Positions 50,256-58,875 of a DNA stretch of 64,000 nt are shown piece by piece. Both the position numbers and the translations under genes were made by a program. Under the pieces are notes generated by a model that saw only the letters and a program-made list of their open reading frames with translations, did not search any database and had not been told where the DNA came from. This stretch comes from CAYOWQ01 sp964407695. GTDB lineage: Bacteria > Planctomycetota > Phycisphaerae > Phycisphaerales > SM1A02. Each line of letters starts with the position of its first letter. Within the stretch, counting starts at the first letter, position 1. The DNA is taken from assembly GCA_964407695.1 (NCBI GenBank), contig CAYOWQ010000005.1, positions 172,934 to 236,933 on the forward strand, given 5' to 3'.

Positions 50256-51506
50256 TCACATCGAATATCGAACCGCGCCCTCCCCAAGCGCTACCACGGT
50301 CGTCGCCCCATAGTCGCGCTCCGCCAGATAAACGTTCAACTGCTCAAGGCTCACCCGTTCCACCTCCATCGCCAATTCACCCAGCGATCGCCCTCGGCCC
50401 AGCTTGAATAGATCCGTCGCCAACGCGGCCGCACGAGCCGATGTGCTCTCGCCCTGCATCACCGTCCGGCTCTTCAAACCCATCTTCGCCCGGGCAAACT
50501 CCGCCACGCTCACCCCTCCGCTCATCCGAACCAACTCCTCCGCAATCACATCCACCGTCTGCTGCGCCCGCTGCGGCGTCGAGCCCGCGTAGATCGACAC
50601 CATCCCCAGATCCCGCCCCGCCTGGTAACTCGCTCCAACCGAATAACACAGCCCGCGCTTCTCACGAACCTCCGTAAACAACCGGCTTGACGACCCTCCT
50701 CCCAAAATCCTCGTCGCCAGCCGCTCCAGTACACAAGCCTCATCACGCTCCGTCGGCGCGCCCAGCGCCATCCCCAGGTGCGTCTGCGATGAGGCGTTCT
50801 CCACGTGATGAACGCCTCCCACACCTGATCCCTCGGCCGCCGGCTCCCGATGCTCGCCGGTCCAGGTCCCAAGCAGCGGTTCCAGCACCTCGACGATCTC
50901 GTCGTGGTTCACCATCCCGGCAATCGCCAGAATCGACCCCTCCGGCCCACACCATCGCTTCCAATCATCCCGAAGACTTGTCGCCGTATTCGCCTGCAAT
51001 CCCTCCTCGCTGCCGTACCCATGCCGGTTCATGGGGGCCGGCAGATGCAGCTCTCGCAGCTTCAGCATCGAAAGATGCTGGGGATCATCATTCAGCGACT
51101 CCAGAGACTGTAGACAGAGACTTCGAACCGCCTCCTCGGCATCCGCCGGAATGACCGGCGCGGTGATCATCGGCGCGATCAGCCCCAGCGCCTCCTCCAG
51201 CCGCCGCCCCAGCAGGCTCGCCGAAATCTGCAGATGATGGCTCGACACATGCGGGCTCCGCTGCACCCCCAGCCGATCCAGCGCATCGCTGTGCTCCCGG
51301 CTCGTCATCCCGCCCGCGCCCCGGAAGAGATACTCCGAGAGCATCGCCGCCCGACCACTTCGCGCCTCCGGCTCCGTCGCGCTGCCCATCGGCGTCAGCC
51401 ACGTCAGACCCACCGAGGCCGTCCCCGGCATGTTCTCGGTCGCGACCGTCAGCCCGCCTCGAACCCGCTGCCATCGAATCATCTCGGACGTTGCCGTATC
51501 AGACAT
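50256..51506 (-). CDS. M16 family (insulinase-like) protein with degenerate zinc site
   Basis: 416 residues, two-domain M16 fold. The zinc motif HxxEH should stand in RAAMLSEYLFRGAGG, but both His are missing; the distal Glu region (AEEAVRSLCLQSLESLNDD) also departs from consensus. The C-terminal domain keeps the substrate-positioning motif GGGSSSRLFTEVREKRGLCYSV. It therefore resembles the non-catalytic subunit of heterodimeric M16 peptidases. No signal peptide. ATG 51506 is chosen over an upstream GTG. A catalytic M16 gene with an intact motif lies at 58876-60192, not adjacent. Confidence 0.8.
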   Translation of the reverse strand: MSDTATSEMIRWQRVRGGLTVATENMPGTASVGLTWLTPMGSATEPEARSGRAAMLSEYLFRGAGGMTSREHSDALDRLGVQRSPHVSSHHLQISASLLGRRLEEALGLIAPMITAPVIPADAEEAVRSLCLQSLESLNDDPQHLSMLKLRELHLPAPMNRHGYGSEEGLQANTATSLRDDWKRWCGPEGSILAIAGMVNHDEIVEVLEPLLGTWTGEHREPAAEGSGVGGVHHVENASSQTHLGMALGAPTERDEACVLERLATRILGGGSSSRLFTEVREKRGLCYSVGASYQAGRDLGMVSIYAGSTPQRAQQTVDVIAEELVRMSGGVSVAEFARAKMGLKSRTVMQGESTSARAAALATDLFKLGRGRSLGELAMEVERVSLEQLNVYLAERDYGATTVVALGEGAVRYSM

Positions 51507-51688
51507 GGGGGCCACTCTAGCCGCCCTCGCCCCTCACCGCCGCTTCCCCCCGGCACAACCCGCAATCTCCGCACAACCCCAACCCTTCTGAACCCGAGGC
51601 ACATCTCTATCTTGAATTGCTCCAACCGATATTCGACCCTCATCAATGATCGACTGTGGCTCCACCATGGAGTCTCAGGAGACGAACC

Positions 51689-52162
51689 ATGCGGCTCCTT
51701 ATCGACACCCTCGTTGCTCTCATGCTGGCCGGCATCCTCGGCGGAATCGTCGTCGCGCACCGCGACAACTCCGATTCGGAGGCCACCTACGACTCAGGAC
51801 GCATGCAACTCCGCGACCTGCAGCGACAGATCAACCTGCAGGCGTCGCTCAAGCGCGTCCCCATCAACGAATTCGGCTGGCCCATGACCGTCGACCCCGA
51901 ATGGTTCGCCGATCACCGTCCCGATAACCCTCTCCTCGACGACAGCCGCCCCTGGCTCGAAGTCGCCACCCCCATGTACTACCGACTCGAGAATCCCCTC
52001 GACTGCTCCACGGCCGATCCTCGCGCTGCCCAGTTCTGGTACAACCCCGCCAAGGGCATCGTCAGGGCGCGAGTGCCCGCCGGCTTGTCCGATCAGGCCT
52101 CGCTCGACGCCTACAACCGGGTCAACGGCACCAGCCTCGTCGACCTCTACGTTCCTGAATAA
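51689..52162 (+). CDS. Pseudopilin-like membrane-anchored protein
   Basis: 157 residues. A single N-terminal helix (LLIDTLVALMLAGILGGIVV) follows immediately after MR, and the rest is hydrophilic, resembling the N-terminal architecture of type II secretion pseudopilins, but the GFTLIE cleavage motif is missing. The head has INEFGWPMTVDPEWF and WYNPAKGIVRARVP. AGGAG lies 7-8 bases before the ATG. Neighbours do not define its role. It may alternatively be a simple anchored periplasmic protein. Confidence 0.6.
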   Translation: MRLLIDTLVALMLAGILGGIVVAHRDNSDSEATYDSGRMQLRDLQRQINLQASLKRVPINEFGWPMTVDPEWFADHRPDNPLLDDSRPWLEVATPMYYRLENPLDCSTADPRAAQFWYNPAKGIVRARVPAGLSDQASLDAYNRVNGTSLVDLYVPE

Positions 52163-52295
52163 CTTTCAGGCTGATTTCCAAAGCTATCTCGTCTCAAGGC
52201 TCCCCAAGGCCGCCAATCCTCGGTCATCCGGGGATTTCCTGTCTGTTGGCATCCTTCCCGCAAGGCAGGACACTTCATCGGGTTACCATGCCTCG

Positions 52296-53258
52296 ATGCC
52301 CGTCTACGCCGGCATCGATGAGGCAGGCTACGGCCCGTTGCTCGGCCCGCTCTGCGTCGCGGGCGCTGCCTTCCAACTTCCCTGTTCCGGTGATCCGCCA
52401 AATCTCTGGAACACCCTTCAGGACGCGATCTGCCGCAAGCCGGGCGATCGTCGCCGCAGAATCGCCATCGACGATTCCAAGCGCCTCAAAGGCCCGAACG
52501 ACGGGAAATCACACCCCCTCCGTCACCTCGAACGCGGCGTCCTCGCCTTTGCATCCCTTCACCAGTGTCCGCCGGATTGCGACGACAGCCTCTTCACCCA
52601 CCTCGGTGTGTCGCTCCGAGCCGATCATCCCTGGCAACGGGGCCCCCAGTCGATTCCGCTGGATCATCAGGCGGACGAAATTCGAATTGCCGCCGCCGGC
52701 CTTCGCCGAAGCCTCGAAAAGGCCCGGGTCCAACCTCTCGCCATCCAATGCGAAGCCGTCGACCCCGCCGATTTCAACCGCTTCCTCGCCTGCCAGAACA
52801 AGGCCGATATCAACTTCGACGCGGCCATGCGCCGCGTCAACCGGATCCTCGCATCCGCCGCCGATCAGCCCGCCGTCATCGTCATCGATCGCCACGGCGG
52901 CCGCATTCACTACCGCGAACCGCTCCAGATGTACTTCCCCGACGCCTACATTCGGATTGCCCACGAAGGCGAAACCCACAGCGAATATCACGTGGATCGT
53001 CCCTCGGCGCCACCCCTGACCATCCGGTTCCAGGTCGAAGCCGACGCCGACCACCTTCCCGTCGCCCTCGCTTCCATGACCGCTAAGTACGTCCGCGAGC
53101 TGGTCATGTACCGCCTCAATCGGTTTTTCAGGTCACACCTTCCCGAACTGAAACCCACCGCTGGCTACGCCACCGATGGCCGCCGCTTCCTCTCCGAGGT
53201 CCAACCCCTCATGGCCCGGCTCGGCATCACCCCGGAATTGCTCGTCCGACGGTCCTGA
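52296..53258 (+). CDS. Enlarged ribonuclease HII-like protein
   Basis: 320 residues versus about 200-220 for RNase HII. GIDEAGYGPLLGPLCVAG (Asp8, Glu9) and IDDSKRLK (58-65) correspond to the DEAGRGP and DSK motifs; a third acidic residue is in AVIVIDRHGG (Asp198) and the fourth in ALASMTAKYVRE (Glu268, where RNase HII has Asp in SILAKVTRD). So the RNase H-type DEDD set is recognisable. Inserts of about 100 residues between motifs are new. It probably cleaves RNA-DNA hybrids, or is a divergent relative with another substrate; the true rnhB is not in the window. No Shine-Dalgarno is evident. Confidence 0.75.
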   Translation: MPVYAGIDEAGYGPLLGPLCVAGAAFQLPCSGDPPNLWNTLQDAICRKPGDRRRRIAIDDSKRLKGPNDGKSHPLRHLERGVLAFASLHQCPPDCDDSLFTHLGVSLRADHPWQRGPQSIPLDHQADEIRIAAAGLRRSLEKARVQPLAIQCEAVDPADFNRFLACQNKADINFDAAMRRVNRILASAADQPAVIVIDRHGGRIHYREPLQMYFPDAYIRIAHEGETHSEYHVDRPSAPPLTIRFQVEADADHLPVALASMTAKYVRELVMYRLNRFFRSHLPELKPTAGYATDGRRFLSEVQPLMARLGITPELLVRRS

Positions 53259-53319
53259 AACCGCCCTCGGACTCCCCGGGAAGACCGGTCGGTCAAGACC
53301 GCCGGAACTCCCCAAACCA

Positions 53320-53347
53320 TTGACTTTTCCCGTTTTTCGTCTATCCT
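53320..53347 (+). promoter_or_regulatory. Sigma-70-type promoter of the fusA leader
   Basis: TTGACT (53320-53325) and TATCCT (53342-53347) with a 16-bp T-rich spacer in an otherwise GC-rich region. Confidence 0.6.
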
Positions 53348-53439
53348 TCCAGATTCCATCCGAACGCCACCGACCCCCGTCGCGGCCGTTTTGGATGGAG
53401 CTGTTTTTGGCGACTTCTGTTCCTGTTTCAAGGAGGCCG

Positions 53440-53478
53440 GTGTTGATCACCGACGATCAGAACGCCCGCCAGCGCTAA
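53440..53478 (+). CDS. Possible 12-residue leader peptide upstream of fusA
   Basis: GTG (53440) or TTG (53443) with AAGGAGG just upstream encodes MLITDDQNARQR and stops at TAA (53476-53478). The end of the frame lies inside a stem: CGCCAG (53467-53472) pairs with CTGGCG (53493-53498), enclosing GCCC-TCTC-GGGC. This layout, a ribosome site followed by a short frame overlapping a hairpin, resembles translation-sensing leaders, but spacing from GTG to the Shine-Dalgarno is short (3 bases; 6 for TTG). It may be chance. Confidence 0.35.
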   Translation: MLITDDQNARQR

Positions 53479-53657
53479 ACGCCCTCTCGGGCCTGGCGCT
53501 TGGCCGGGCACGAACGGGCGATGTCTGCCCCCTCAAGGCGACCTCCCCATCAACCGATTGAACGCAGCGGCGAACCCCTTGCCGGCGACCGCTGTTCCAA
53601 CTTCCGTCCGGCAGGGCCGCACGATGCTTTCACCCGACTGATTCCGAGACCCCTCCC

Positions 53658-55772
53658 ATGCCCATCGACCTGACCAAAGTCCGCAACATCGGCATCTGCG
53701 CCCACATCGACGCCGGCAAGACCACCGTCACGGAGCGAATTCTCTATTACACCGGCAAGAACTACAAGATGGGCGAAGTCCATGAAGGCACCGCCACCAT
53801 GGACTTCCTTCAGGAGGAGCAGGAGCGCGGCATCACCATTCAGTCCGCCGCCACCAGCTGCCCGTGGGAATTCAAAGGCGTTGAGTACAAGATCAACCTG
53901 ATCGATACCCCCGGTCACGTCGACTTCACCATCGAGGTCGAGCGCTCCCTTCGCGTGCTCGACGGCGCGGTCGCTGTGTTCGACGGCAAGGAAGGCGTTG
54001 AAGCCCAGTCTGAAACCGTCTGGCGCCAGGCTGATCGCTACGGCGTTCCCCGCCTCTGCTTCATCAACAAGATGGATAAGCTCGGCGGCAACTTTGAGTA
54101 TTCATTCAACTCGATCCGCACCCGACTCGGCGCCAACGCCATCGCGGTGCAGATTCCCATCGGTCAGGGCGACACCTTCCAGGGCGTCATCGACTTGCTC
54201 GCCATGCGGGCGTACTACTTCGATTCCTCCGAGCTCGGTGCCACCGTTACTGAAAAGGACGTCCCCGACGACCTGAAAGACATGGCCGAGCTGTGGCATC
54301 ACGAGCTGGTCGAAAAGGCCGCCGAGCTCGATGACCACCTGATGGAGAAGTACCTCACCGATGAGAAGTCCTGCACCGCCGCCGAAATCAAGGCCGCGCT
54401 TCGCAAGGGCACAATCGCCCAGAAGTGCTTCCCCGTCTTCTGCGGCTCCGCCCTCAAGTACATCGGCGTCCAGCGCCTCCTCGACGGCGTCATCGAATAC
54501 CTCCCCAATCCCACCGAGGTTCCCGAGGTCGAAGGCACCGATCCGCAAGACATCAAGATCAAGCTCTCCCGTCCCCACACCGACAACGCGCCCTTCTCCG
54601 CCCTCGTGTTCAAGGTCGTCTCCGACACCCACGGCGATCTCACCTACATCCGCGTTTATTCCGGCAAACTCGAAAAGGGCTCGCGCGTTCTCAATCCCGT
54701 CAACGGCAAGAAGGAAAACGTCTCGCGAATCTACGAGATGCACGCCAAGGAACGCGTCGCCCTCGAATCAGCCGACGCCGGCATGATCGTCGCCGTCATC
54801 GGTCTCAAGAATTCCTACACCGGCGATACCCTCTGCGATCCGGATAACGCCATCGTCCTCGAACGCATGGTGTTCCCCGAACCCGTTATCTCCATGTCGA
54901 TCGAGCCCAACACCGCCGACGACAAGAAGAAGCTCGGCGAAGCCCTCCAGACCATCCGCCGCGAAGACCCTTCGTTCCGCTCCAACTACAACGACGAAAC
55001 CGGCGAAACCATCATCTCCGGCATGGGCGAGCTGCACCTCGAAATCATTCGCAACAAGCTCATCCGCGATATGAAGATCGGCGTCAAGGTCGGCGCCCCA
55101 CGCGTCGCCTACCGCGAAACCATCACCGGCTCCGCCAAGGATGTCCGCGGCCTCTTCAAGAAGCAGTCCGGCGGACGCGGCCAGTACGGCGACGCCGTGC
55201 TCACCGTCATGCCCATGACTCCGGCCGAAGCCGAGGCCGAAGGCCTTGAAATGACCAATGGCGTCGTGTTTGAAGACAAGATCTCCGGCGGTGTCATTCC
55301 TCGCGAATACATCCCCAGCGTCGAATACGGCGCTCGCCAGGCTGCGGCGTCGGGCATCCTCGGCGGCTATCCCGTCATCAACGTCCGCGCTCAGCTGGTC
55401 TACGGCTCGTATCACGACGTCGACTCGTCGCAGATCGCCTTCGAGCAGGCCGGCGCCCTCGCCTTCCGTCAGGCGTGCACGCAGGCCGGCCTCGCCCTGC
55501 TTGAGCCCATCATGAAGCTTGTCGTCACCACCCCCGACGAATTCTTCGGCAACGTCTCCGGCGATATCGCCTCCCGTCGCGGCCACATCCTCGACTCCGA
55601 GCTTCGCGGCGTCGTCCGCCTGATCACCGCCGAGGTCCCGCTCTCCGAACTCTTCGGCTACACCACCACCCTGCGGTCCATGACCCAGGGCCGTGCCACC
55701 AGCACGATGGAACCCGCCGAGTATCGCCTCATGCCGGACCGGTTAAAGGACGAGGTGCTGGCGAAGGCTTGA
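53658..55772 (+). CDS. fusA: Translation elongation factor G
   Basis: GTPase that drives ribosomal translocation. 704 residues, full length. G1 is AHIDAGKTT, switch/RGIT in ERGITIQSAAT, G3 DTPGHVDFTIEV, G4 NKMDKLGGN; domain IV contains VAYRETITGSAKD. Start ATG at 53658 with no strong Shine-Dalgarno. There is no rpsL/rpsG/tuf str operon here, so fusA stands alone with its own leader. It appears to be a canonical EF-G rather than a stress paralogue. Confidence 0.97.
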   Translation: MPIDLTKVRNIGICAHIDAGKTTVTERILYYTGKNYKMGEVHEGTATMDFLQEEQERGITIQSAATSCPWEFKGVEYKINLIDTPGHVDFTIEVERSLRVLDGAVAVFDGKEGVEAQSETVWRQADRYGVPRLCFINKMDKLGGNFEYSFNSIRTRLGANAIAVQIPIGQGDTFQGVIDLLAMRAYYFDSSELGATVTEKDVPDDLKDMAELWHHELVEKAAELDDHLMEKYLTDEKSCTAAEIKAALRKGTIAQKCFPVFCGSALKYIGVQRLLDGVIEYLPNPTEVPEVEGTDPQDIKIKLSRPHTDNAPFSALVFKVVSDTHGDLTYIRVYSGKLEKGSRVLNPVNGKKENVSRIYEMHAKERVALESADAGMIVAVIGLKNSYTGDTLCDPDNAIVLERMVFPEPVISMSIEPNTADDKKKLGEALQTIRREDPSFRSNYNDETGETIISGMGELHLEIIRNKLIRDMKIGVKVGAPRVAYRETITGSAKDVRGLFKKQSGGRGQYGDAVLTVMPMTPAEAEAEGLEMTNGVVFEDKISGGVIPREYIPSVEYGARQAAASGILGGYPVINVRAQLVYGSYHDVDSSQIAFEQAGALAFRQACTQAGLALLEPIMKLVVTTPDEFFGNVSGDIASRRGHILDSELRGVVRLITAEVPLSELFGYTTTLRSMTQGRATSTMEPAEYRLMPDRLKDEVLAKA

Positions 55773-55782
55773 TCGAACTGGC

Positions 55783-55955
55783 GTGCGGACTCCATGTCCG
55801 CACGATCGCCTGCACCCATCGCGGGCATTCGTCCCGCACGACATCAAAGCGCTGTTTCTCCACAGGCTGGCCTCGTAGGGCAGGCTTCAGCCTGTCGAGC
55901 GCGCGCACTCTGCAATCAATGCCGCTTCATTGGCGGCTCCGGCGTCTCGCCGGTG
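55783..55955. repeat. Cluster of short hairpin motifs after fusA
   Basis: Three perfect small inverted repeats in series: GTGCGGAC/GTCCGCAC (55783-55790, 55796-55803), CAGGCT/AGCCTG (55881-55886, 55889-55894) and CCGGCG/CGCCGG near 55939-55953. The second and third look like dispersed intergenic hairpin sequences found in planctomycete genomes. The first could end fusA transcription. Confidence 0.5.
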
Positions 55956-56042
55956 GCATCGACATCCGGCCCCAATGGCCGAATGTCCATGTGTCCTTTT
56001 CCACCAAGTTCGAAGGCGCGGCGCCCGCCGTTCGTAGGGCGG

Positions 56043-56780
56043 TCAAATCTCGATCAACCCCTTCATCTCCCGCACCGCCTCCCGCAACCCCACAAACACC
56101 GCCCGCGACACGATCGCATGTCCGATGTGCAGTTCATTCACGCCCGGCAGTCGCGCAATCGGTCCCACATTCACATAGTTCAGCGCGTGCCCTGCATTGA
56201 ACCGCATGCCCGCCCCCTGAATCAGTTCCCCGGCTCGGGCCACCTTCTCCAGTTCCTTCGCCACCGAAGCGCTGCCGAGATCTCGCCCATGATCCTGAAT
56301 CGCGTGCGCATACGGCCCCGTGTGCACCTCGCACACGTCCGCCCCCGCAGACTTGGCCGCGTGCACCTGCCGCTCTTCCGCATCGAGAAAGATGCTCACC
56401 ATCAATCCGGCCCCCTTCAGCCGAGCGATCACTTCCTTCACCCGCGCTGACTGACCCGCCACATCCAGCCCCCCCTCCGTCGTCACCTCGTGCCGACCCT
56501 CCGGCACCAGCATCACCATGTCCGGCTTGATCCGCGTGGCGATCCCCACCATCTCATCCGTCGCGGCCATTTCCAGGTTTAGCTTCACCTGCACCGTCTC
56601 TCGCAGCCGCCGCACATCATCATCCTGAATGTGCCGCCGGTCCTCGCGCAGGTGCACCGTAATGCCGTCCGCCCCGCCCAGCTCCGCCTCCACCGCCGCC
56701 CACACCGGGTCCGGTTCATAGGTGCGCCGGGCCTGGCGGATGGTGGCCATGTGATCGATATTGACGCAAAGCTCTGCCAT
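56043..56780 (-). CDS. pdxJ: Pyridoxine 5'-phosphate synthase
   Basis: Makes pyridoxine 5'-phosphate from 3-amino-1-hydroxyacetone phosphate and deoxyxylulose 5-phosphate (vitamin B6, DXP-dependent route). 245-residue TIM barrel. Motifs: CVNIDHMATIRQARRT, GADGITVHLREDRRHI, LNLEMA, EVTTEGGLDV and GHALNYVNV. ATG at 56780 matches the family N-terminus. Divergent from the zinc-ribbon gene at 56872. Confidence 0.96.
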   Translation of the reverse strand: MAELCVNIDHMATIRQARRTYEPDPVWAAVEAELGGADGITVHLREDRRHIQDDDVRRLRETVQVKLNLEMAATDEMVGIATRIKPDMVMLVPEGRHEVTTEGGLDVAGQSARVKEVIARLKGAGLMVSIFLDAEERQVHAAKSAGADVCEVHTGPYAHAIQDHGRDLGSASVAKELEKVARAGELIQGAGMRFNAGHALNYVNVGPIARLPGVNELHIGHAIVSRAVFVGLREAVREMKGLIEI

Positions 56781-56871
56781 CGTTGGCTCCCGCGGCAATG
56801 CCGCGCTGCAAACTCCCAAGATATCCTGTGACGAACCCGCGCGTCAGCGCGGGTGGAGGCACTTCGTGAAA

Positions 56872-57600
56872 ATGGATCCCCAGACCTACGGCGAACCCTA
56901 TTGCACCGCGTGTGGCTATGTGCTCACCGGTGCGGTGAAGTCCTCCAATTGCCCCGAGTGCGGCAAGCCGCTCGTCGAGGTCATGGGCCGAAAAGGGGCC
57001 ATGATTCTCCGCGGCAAACGCTATCGCTCCAAGCTCACCCTCTTCGGTCTGCCGGTTGTTGACATCGCCATGGGACCCGGCGAAGGAAAGTTGCGCGGCC
57101 ACGCCAAGGGCATCATCGCCATCGGTGACATCGCCACCGGCGTCATTGCCATGGGCGGAATCGCTCGCGGCGTTGTGGCCGCCGGCGGCGTAGCCATCGG
57201 CGTCATGTCATTCGGGGGCGTTGGCGCCGGCGTACTCGTTGGTGCGGGTGGGTGTGCGCTCGGCGTAGGAATGTCCGCAGGAGGGTTGGCGGCGTCCGCT
57301 GGACTGTCGACCGGTGGTCTGGCCATCGGGTCACTGGCTCAGGGCGGCAGCGCCATCGGCTGGTACGCCCGCGGCGGCGCAGCCCACTCCTACGGGCCTG
57401 GAGGGACCGCATCACCCGAAGCCGTGGCCGCCTTCGATCGCTACGAATGGTTTTTCGGCGGCTTTCCGCCCACCGCGATGTCGCAGTTCAACACCGTGGC
57501 CGCCGTGGCGATTCCCCCGATTGTGACGGTCGGGCTGGTCGGAATGCTGATTGTCGTGGCGGCGCGCCGCCGCGACGAACAGCCCAACGACCTATCCTGA
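56872..57600 (+). CDS. Zinc-ribbon membrane protein with Gly-rich pentad repeats
   Basis: 242 residues. The zinc ribbon CTACGYVLTGAVKSSNCPEC (about 10-29) is followed by residues 78-165 that run in pentads of the form [AS]-x-G-x-[ILV]: AIGDI, ATGVI, AMGGI, ARGVV, AAGGV, AIGVM, SFGGV, GAGVL, with clear 5/10-residue periodicity, suggesting a beta-helix like pentapeptide repeats but with Gly at the third position. A C-terminal helix (AVAIPPIVTVGLVGMLIVVAA) and RRR tail anchor it. Function unknown. ATG chosen at 56872; GTG two codons earlier is possible. It ends 4 bases before the hydrolase start. Confidence 0.75.
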   Translation: MDPQTYGEPYCTACGYVLTGAVKSSNCPECGKPLVEVMGRKGAMILRGKRYRSKLTLFGLPVVDIAMGPGEGKLRGHAKGIIAIGDIATGVIAMGGIARGVVAAGGVAIGVMSFGGVGAGVLVGAGGCALGVGMSAGGLAASAGLSTGGLAIGSLAQGGSAIGWYARGGAAHSYGPGGTASPEAVAAFDRYEWFFGGFPPTAMSQFNTVAAVAIPPIVTVGLVGMLIVVAARRRDEQPNDLS

Positions 57601-57604
57601 GTTG

Positions 57605-58225
57605 ATGCTCTACGACATCACGCCTCCGATCTGTCCCGATCTCGCGGTGTGGCCGGGTGATACGCCGCCGCAGCGCGATGTGCTGCTTGACATGCGCCAC
57701 GGCGCCAACATCACGCTCTCCTCCTTGCGATCGACGGTGCATCTTGGCGCCCACGCCGACGGCCCGAATCACTATGGCGATGAAGCGCCGGCCATCGACA
57801 AGCGATCACTGGACTTTTATCTCGGTCCCTGCCAGGTCATCCGCGCTCCGGTGGCGCATGGCGCGCGGGTCTCACTGGCCCACGTGCATGTCGAGATCAC
57901 CGCGCCGCGGGTGCTCTTCGCCACCGGGACCTACCCCAACCCCAGATGTTGGAACGATGACTTCGCCGGTCTGGAACCATCGCTGGTTGATACGCTCTTT
58001 GATCGCGGCGTGCGCCTCATCGGCATCGATACGCCAAGCGTTGATCTCTTCTCCTCCAAGGACCTGCCGGCGCATCAGCGCTTTCTCGCTCACGACATGG
58101 CGATCCTTGAGGGTCTTGTGCTGAAGGATGTTCCGCCCGGCGACTATGAACTCATCGCGCTGCCGCTGCCGCTGGTCGGTTTCGATGCCAGTCCCGTTCG
58201 CGCGGTCTTGCGCACGATCGATTGA
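57605..58225 (+). CDS. Cyclase family metal-dependent hydrolase (kynurenine formamidase-like)
   Basis: 206 residues. The family zinc motif HxGTHxDxPxH appears as HLGAHADGPNHY, then FDRGVRLIGIDTPSVD and the C-terminal ELIALPLPLVGFDASPVRAVL. KynB-type enzymes deformylate N-formylkynurenine, while others cyclise or hydrolyse amides, so the substrate is open. No tryptophan-degradation genes are nearby. The ATG is 4 bases after the zinc-ribbon gene stop, so the two are likely one transcript. Confidence 0.9.
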   Translation: MLYDITPPICPDLAVWPGDTPPQRDVLLDMRHGANITLSSLRSTVHLGAHADGPNHYGDEAPAIDKRSLDFYLGPCQVIRAPVAHGARVSLAHVHVEITAPRVLFATGTYPNPRCWNDDFAGLEPSLVDTLFDRGVRLIGIDTPSVDLFSSKDLPAHQRFLAHDMAILEGLVLKDVPPGDYELIALPLPLVGFDASPVRAVLRTID

Positions 58226-58435
58226 TACAGTGGCGCGACCGGTTTCGTGAGTGACGATTCATGCCGACTGGCGTGTCTCACGCCACGCAATCTGAGTTCG
58301 AATTTACTTCTCATCATCAAACCCCGGGTTCAGAATTCCTGGAGTCCGATGCGGCGGCGGGCAATGTTTCCCGCCGCCGATTCGAGTCCCATGAGCCTTC
58401 GACGTGGCGAAACGCTCAGCATTCAAGGAGTTCCC

Positions 58436-58798
58436 ATGAACGTATTGGCATGCACACTTGCCTGCGGCAGCCTCGCATTCTGCGGCGTTGCTTCTCTAGC
58501 CCCGACCACGGCGTGCGCGGATCAACCATCGCTTCGTGCCGAAGACACCGCGGCATCGATCGACGGAACGATCAGGTCTGTTGATATGGAAGGTCGCTCA
58601 TTCGTGATCGAAAGCGACGGCAAGACGATCTCCATCCGTGTTGATGACAACACGCGCTACATGCTTGACGGCAAGACGTCCACGATGACGGAGGTCGTCA
58701 AGACCAGCGCCAAGGTCAAGGTGAGCCACAAGGATCACCTCGCTGTCCTGGTGCAGGGCAACATCGAACATGTTCCTCCGCCGAAGCGCGAATCGTAA
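58436..58798 (+). CDS. Small exported protein (OB/DUF5666-like)
   Basis: 120 residues. Signal peptide MNVLACTLACGSLAFCGVASLAP, cleaved near TACA-DQ. The mature part, GTIRSVDMEGRSFVIESDGKTISIRVDDNTRY, is a beta-rich OB-like domain like DUF5666 proteins. AAGGAG is 5 bases before the ATG. A strong hairpin follows. Function unknown. Confidence 0.75.
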   Translation: MNVLACTLACGSLAFCGVASLAPTTACADQPSLRAEDTAASIDGTIRSVDMEGRSFVIESDGKTISIRVDDNTRYMLDGKTSTMTEVVKTSAKVKVSHKDHLAVLVQGNIEHVPPPKRES

Positions 58799-58824
58799 CT
58801 CAGAAGCGAACTGGCATCCTCTTC

Positions 58825-58855
58825 CAGCGCGAAAGTCAAGGTGGCTTTCGCGCTG
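58825..58855. terminator. Hairpin between convergent genes
   Basis: Perfect 11-bp stem (58825-58835 with 58845-58855), 9-base loop. It lies 26 bases after the small exported protein and 20 bases before the stop of the leftward M16 gene. No T run on either side. Confidence 0.55.
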
Positions 58856-58875
58856 GTTGCGCGCGTGAATCGTGT

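Larger units (their letters stand above)
53259..53657 (+). other. fusA leader region
   Basis: 399 bases with a good promoter, a 12-codon frame and several GC-rich hairpins (listed separately). No longer coding frame has family features. The estimated start of transcription near 53354 gives an mRNA leader of about 300 bases. Confidence 0.5.

Noticed and set aside
54768..55586. 272-codon minus-strand frame opposite fusA
   Set aside because: Gly/Asp/Val-rich shadow of EF-G codons.
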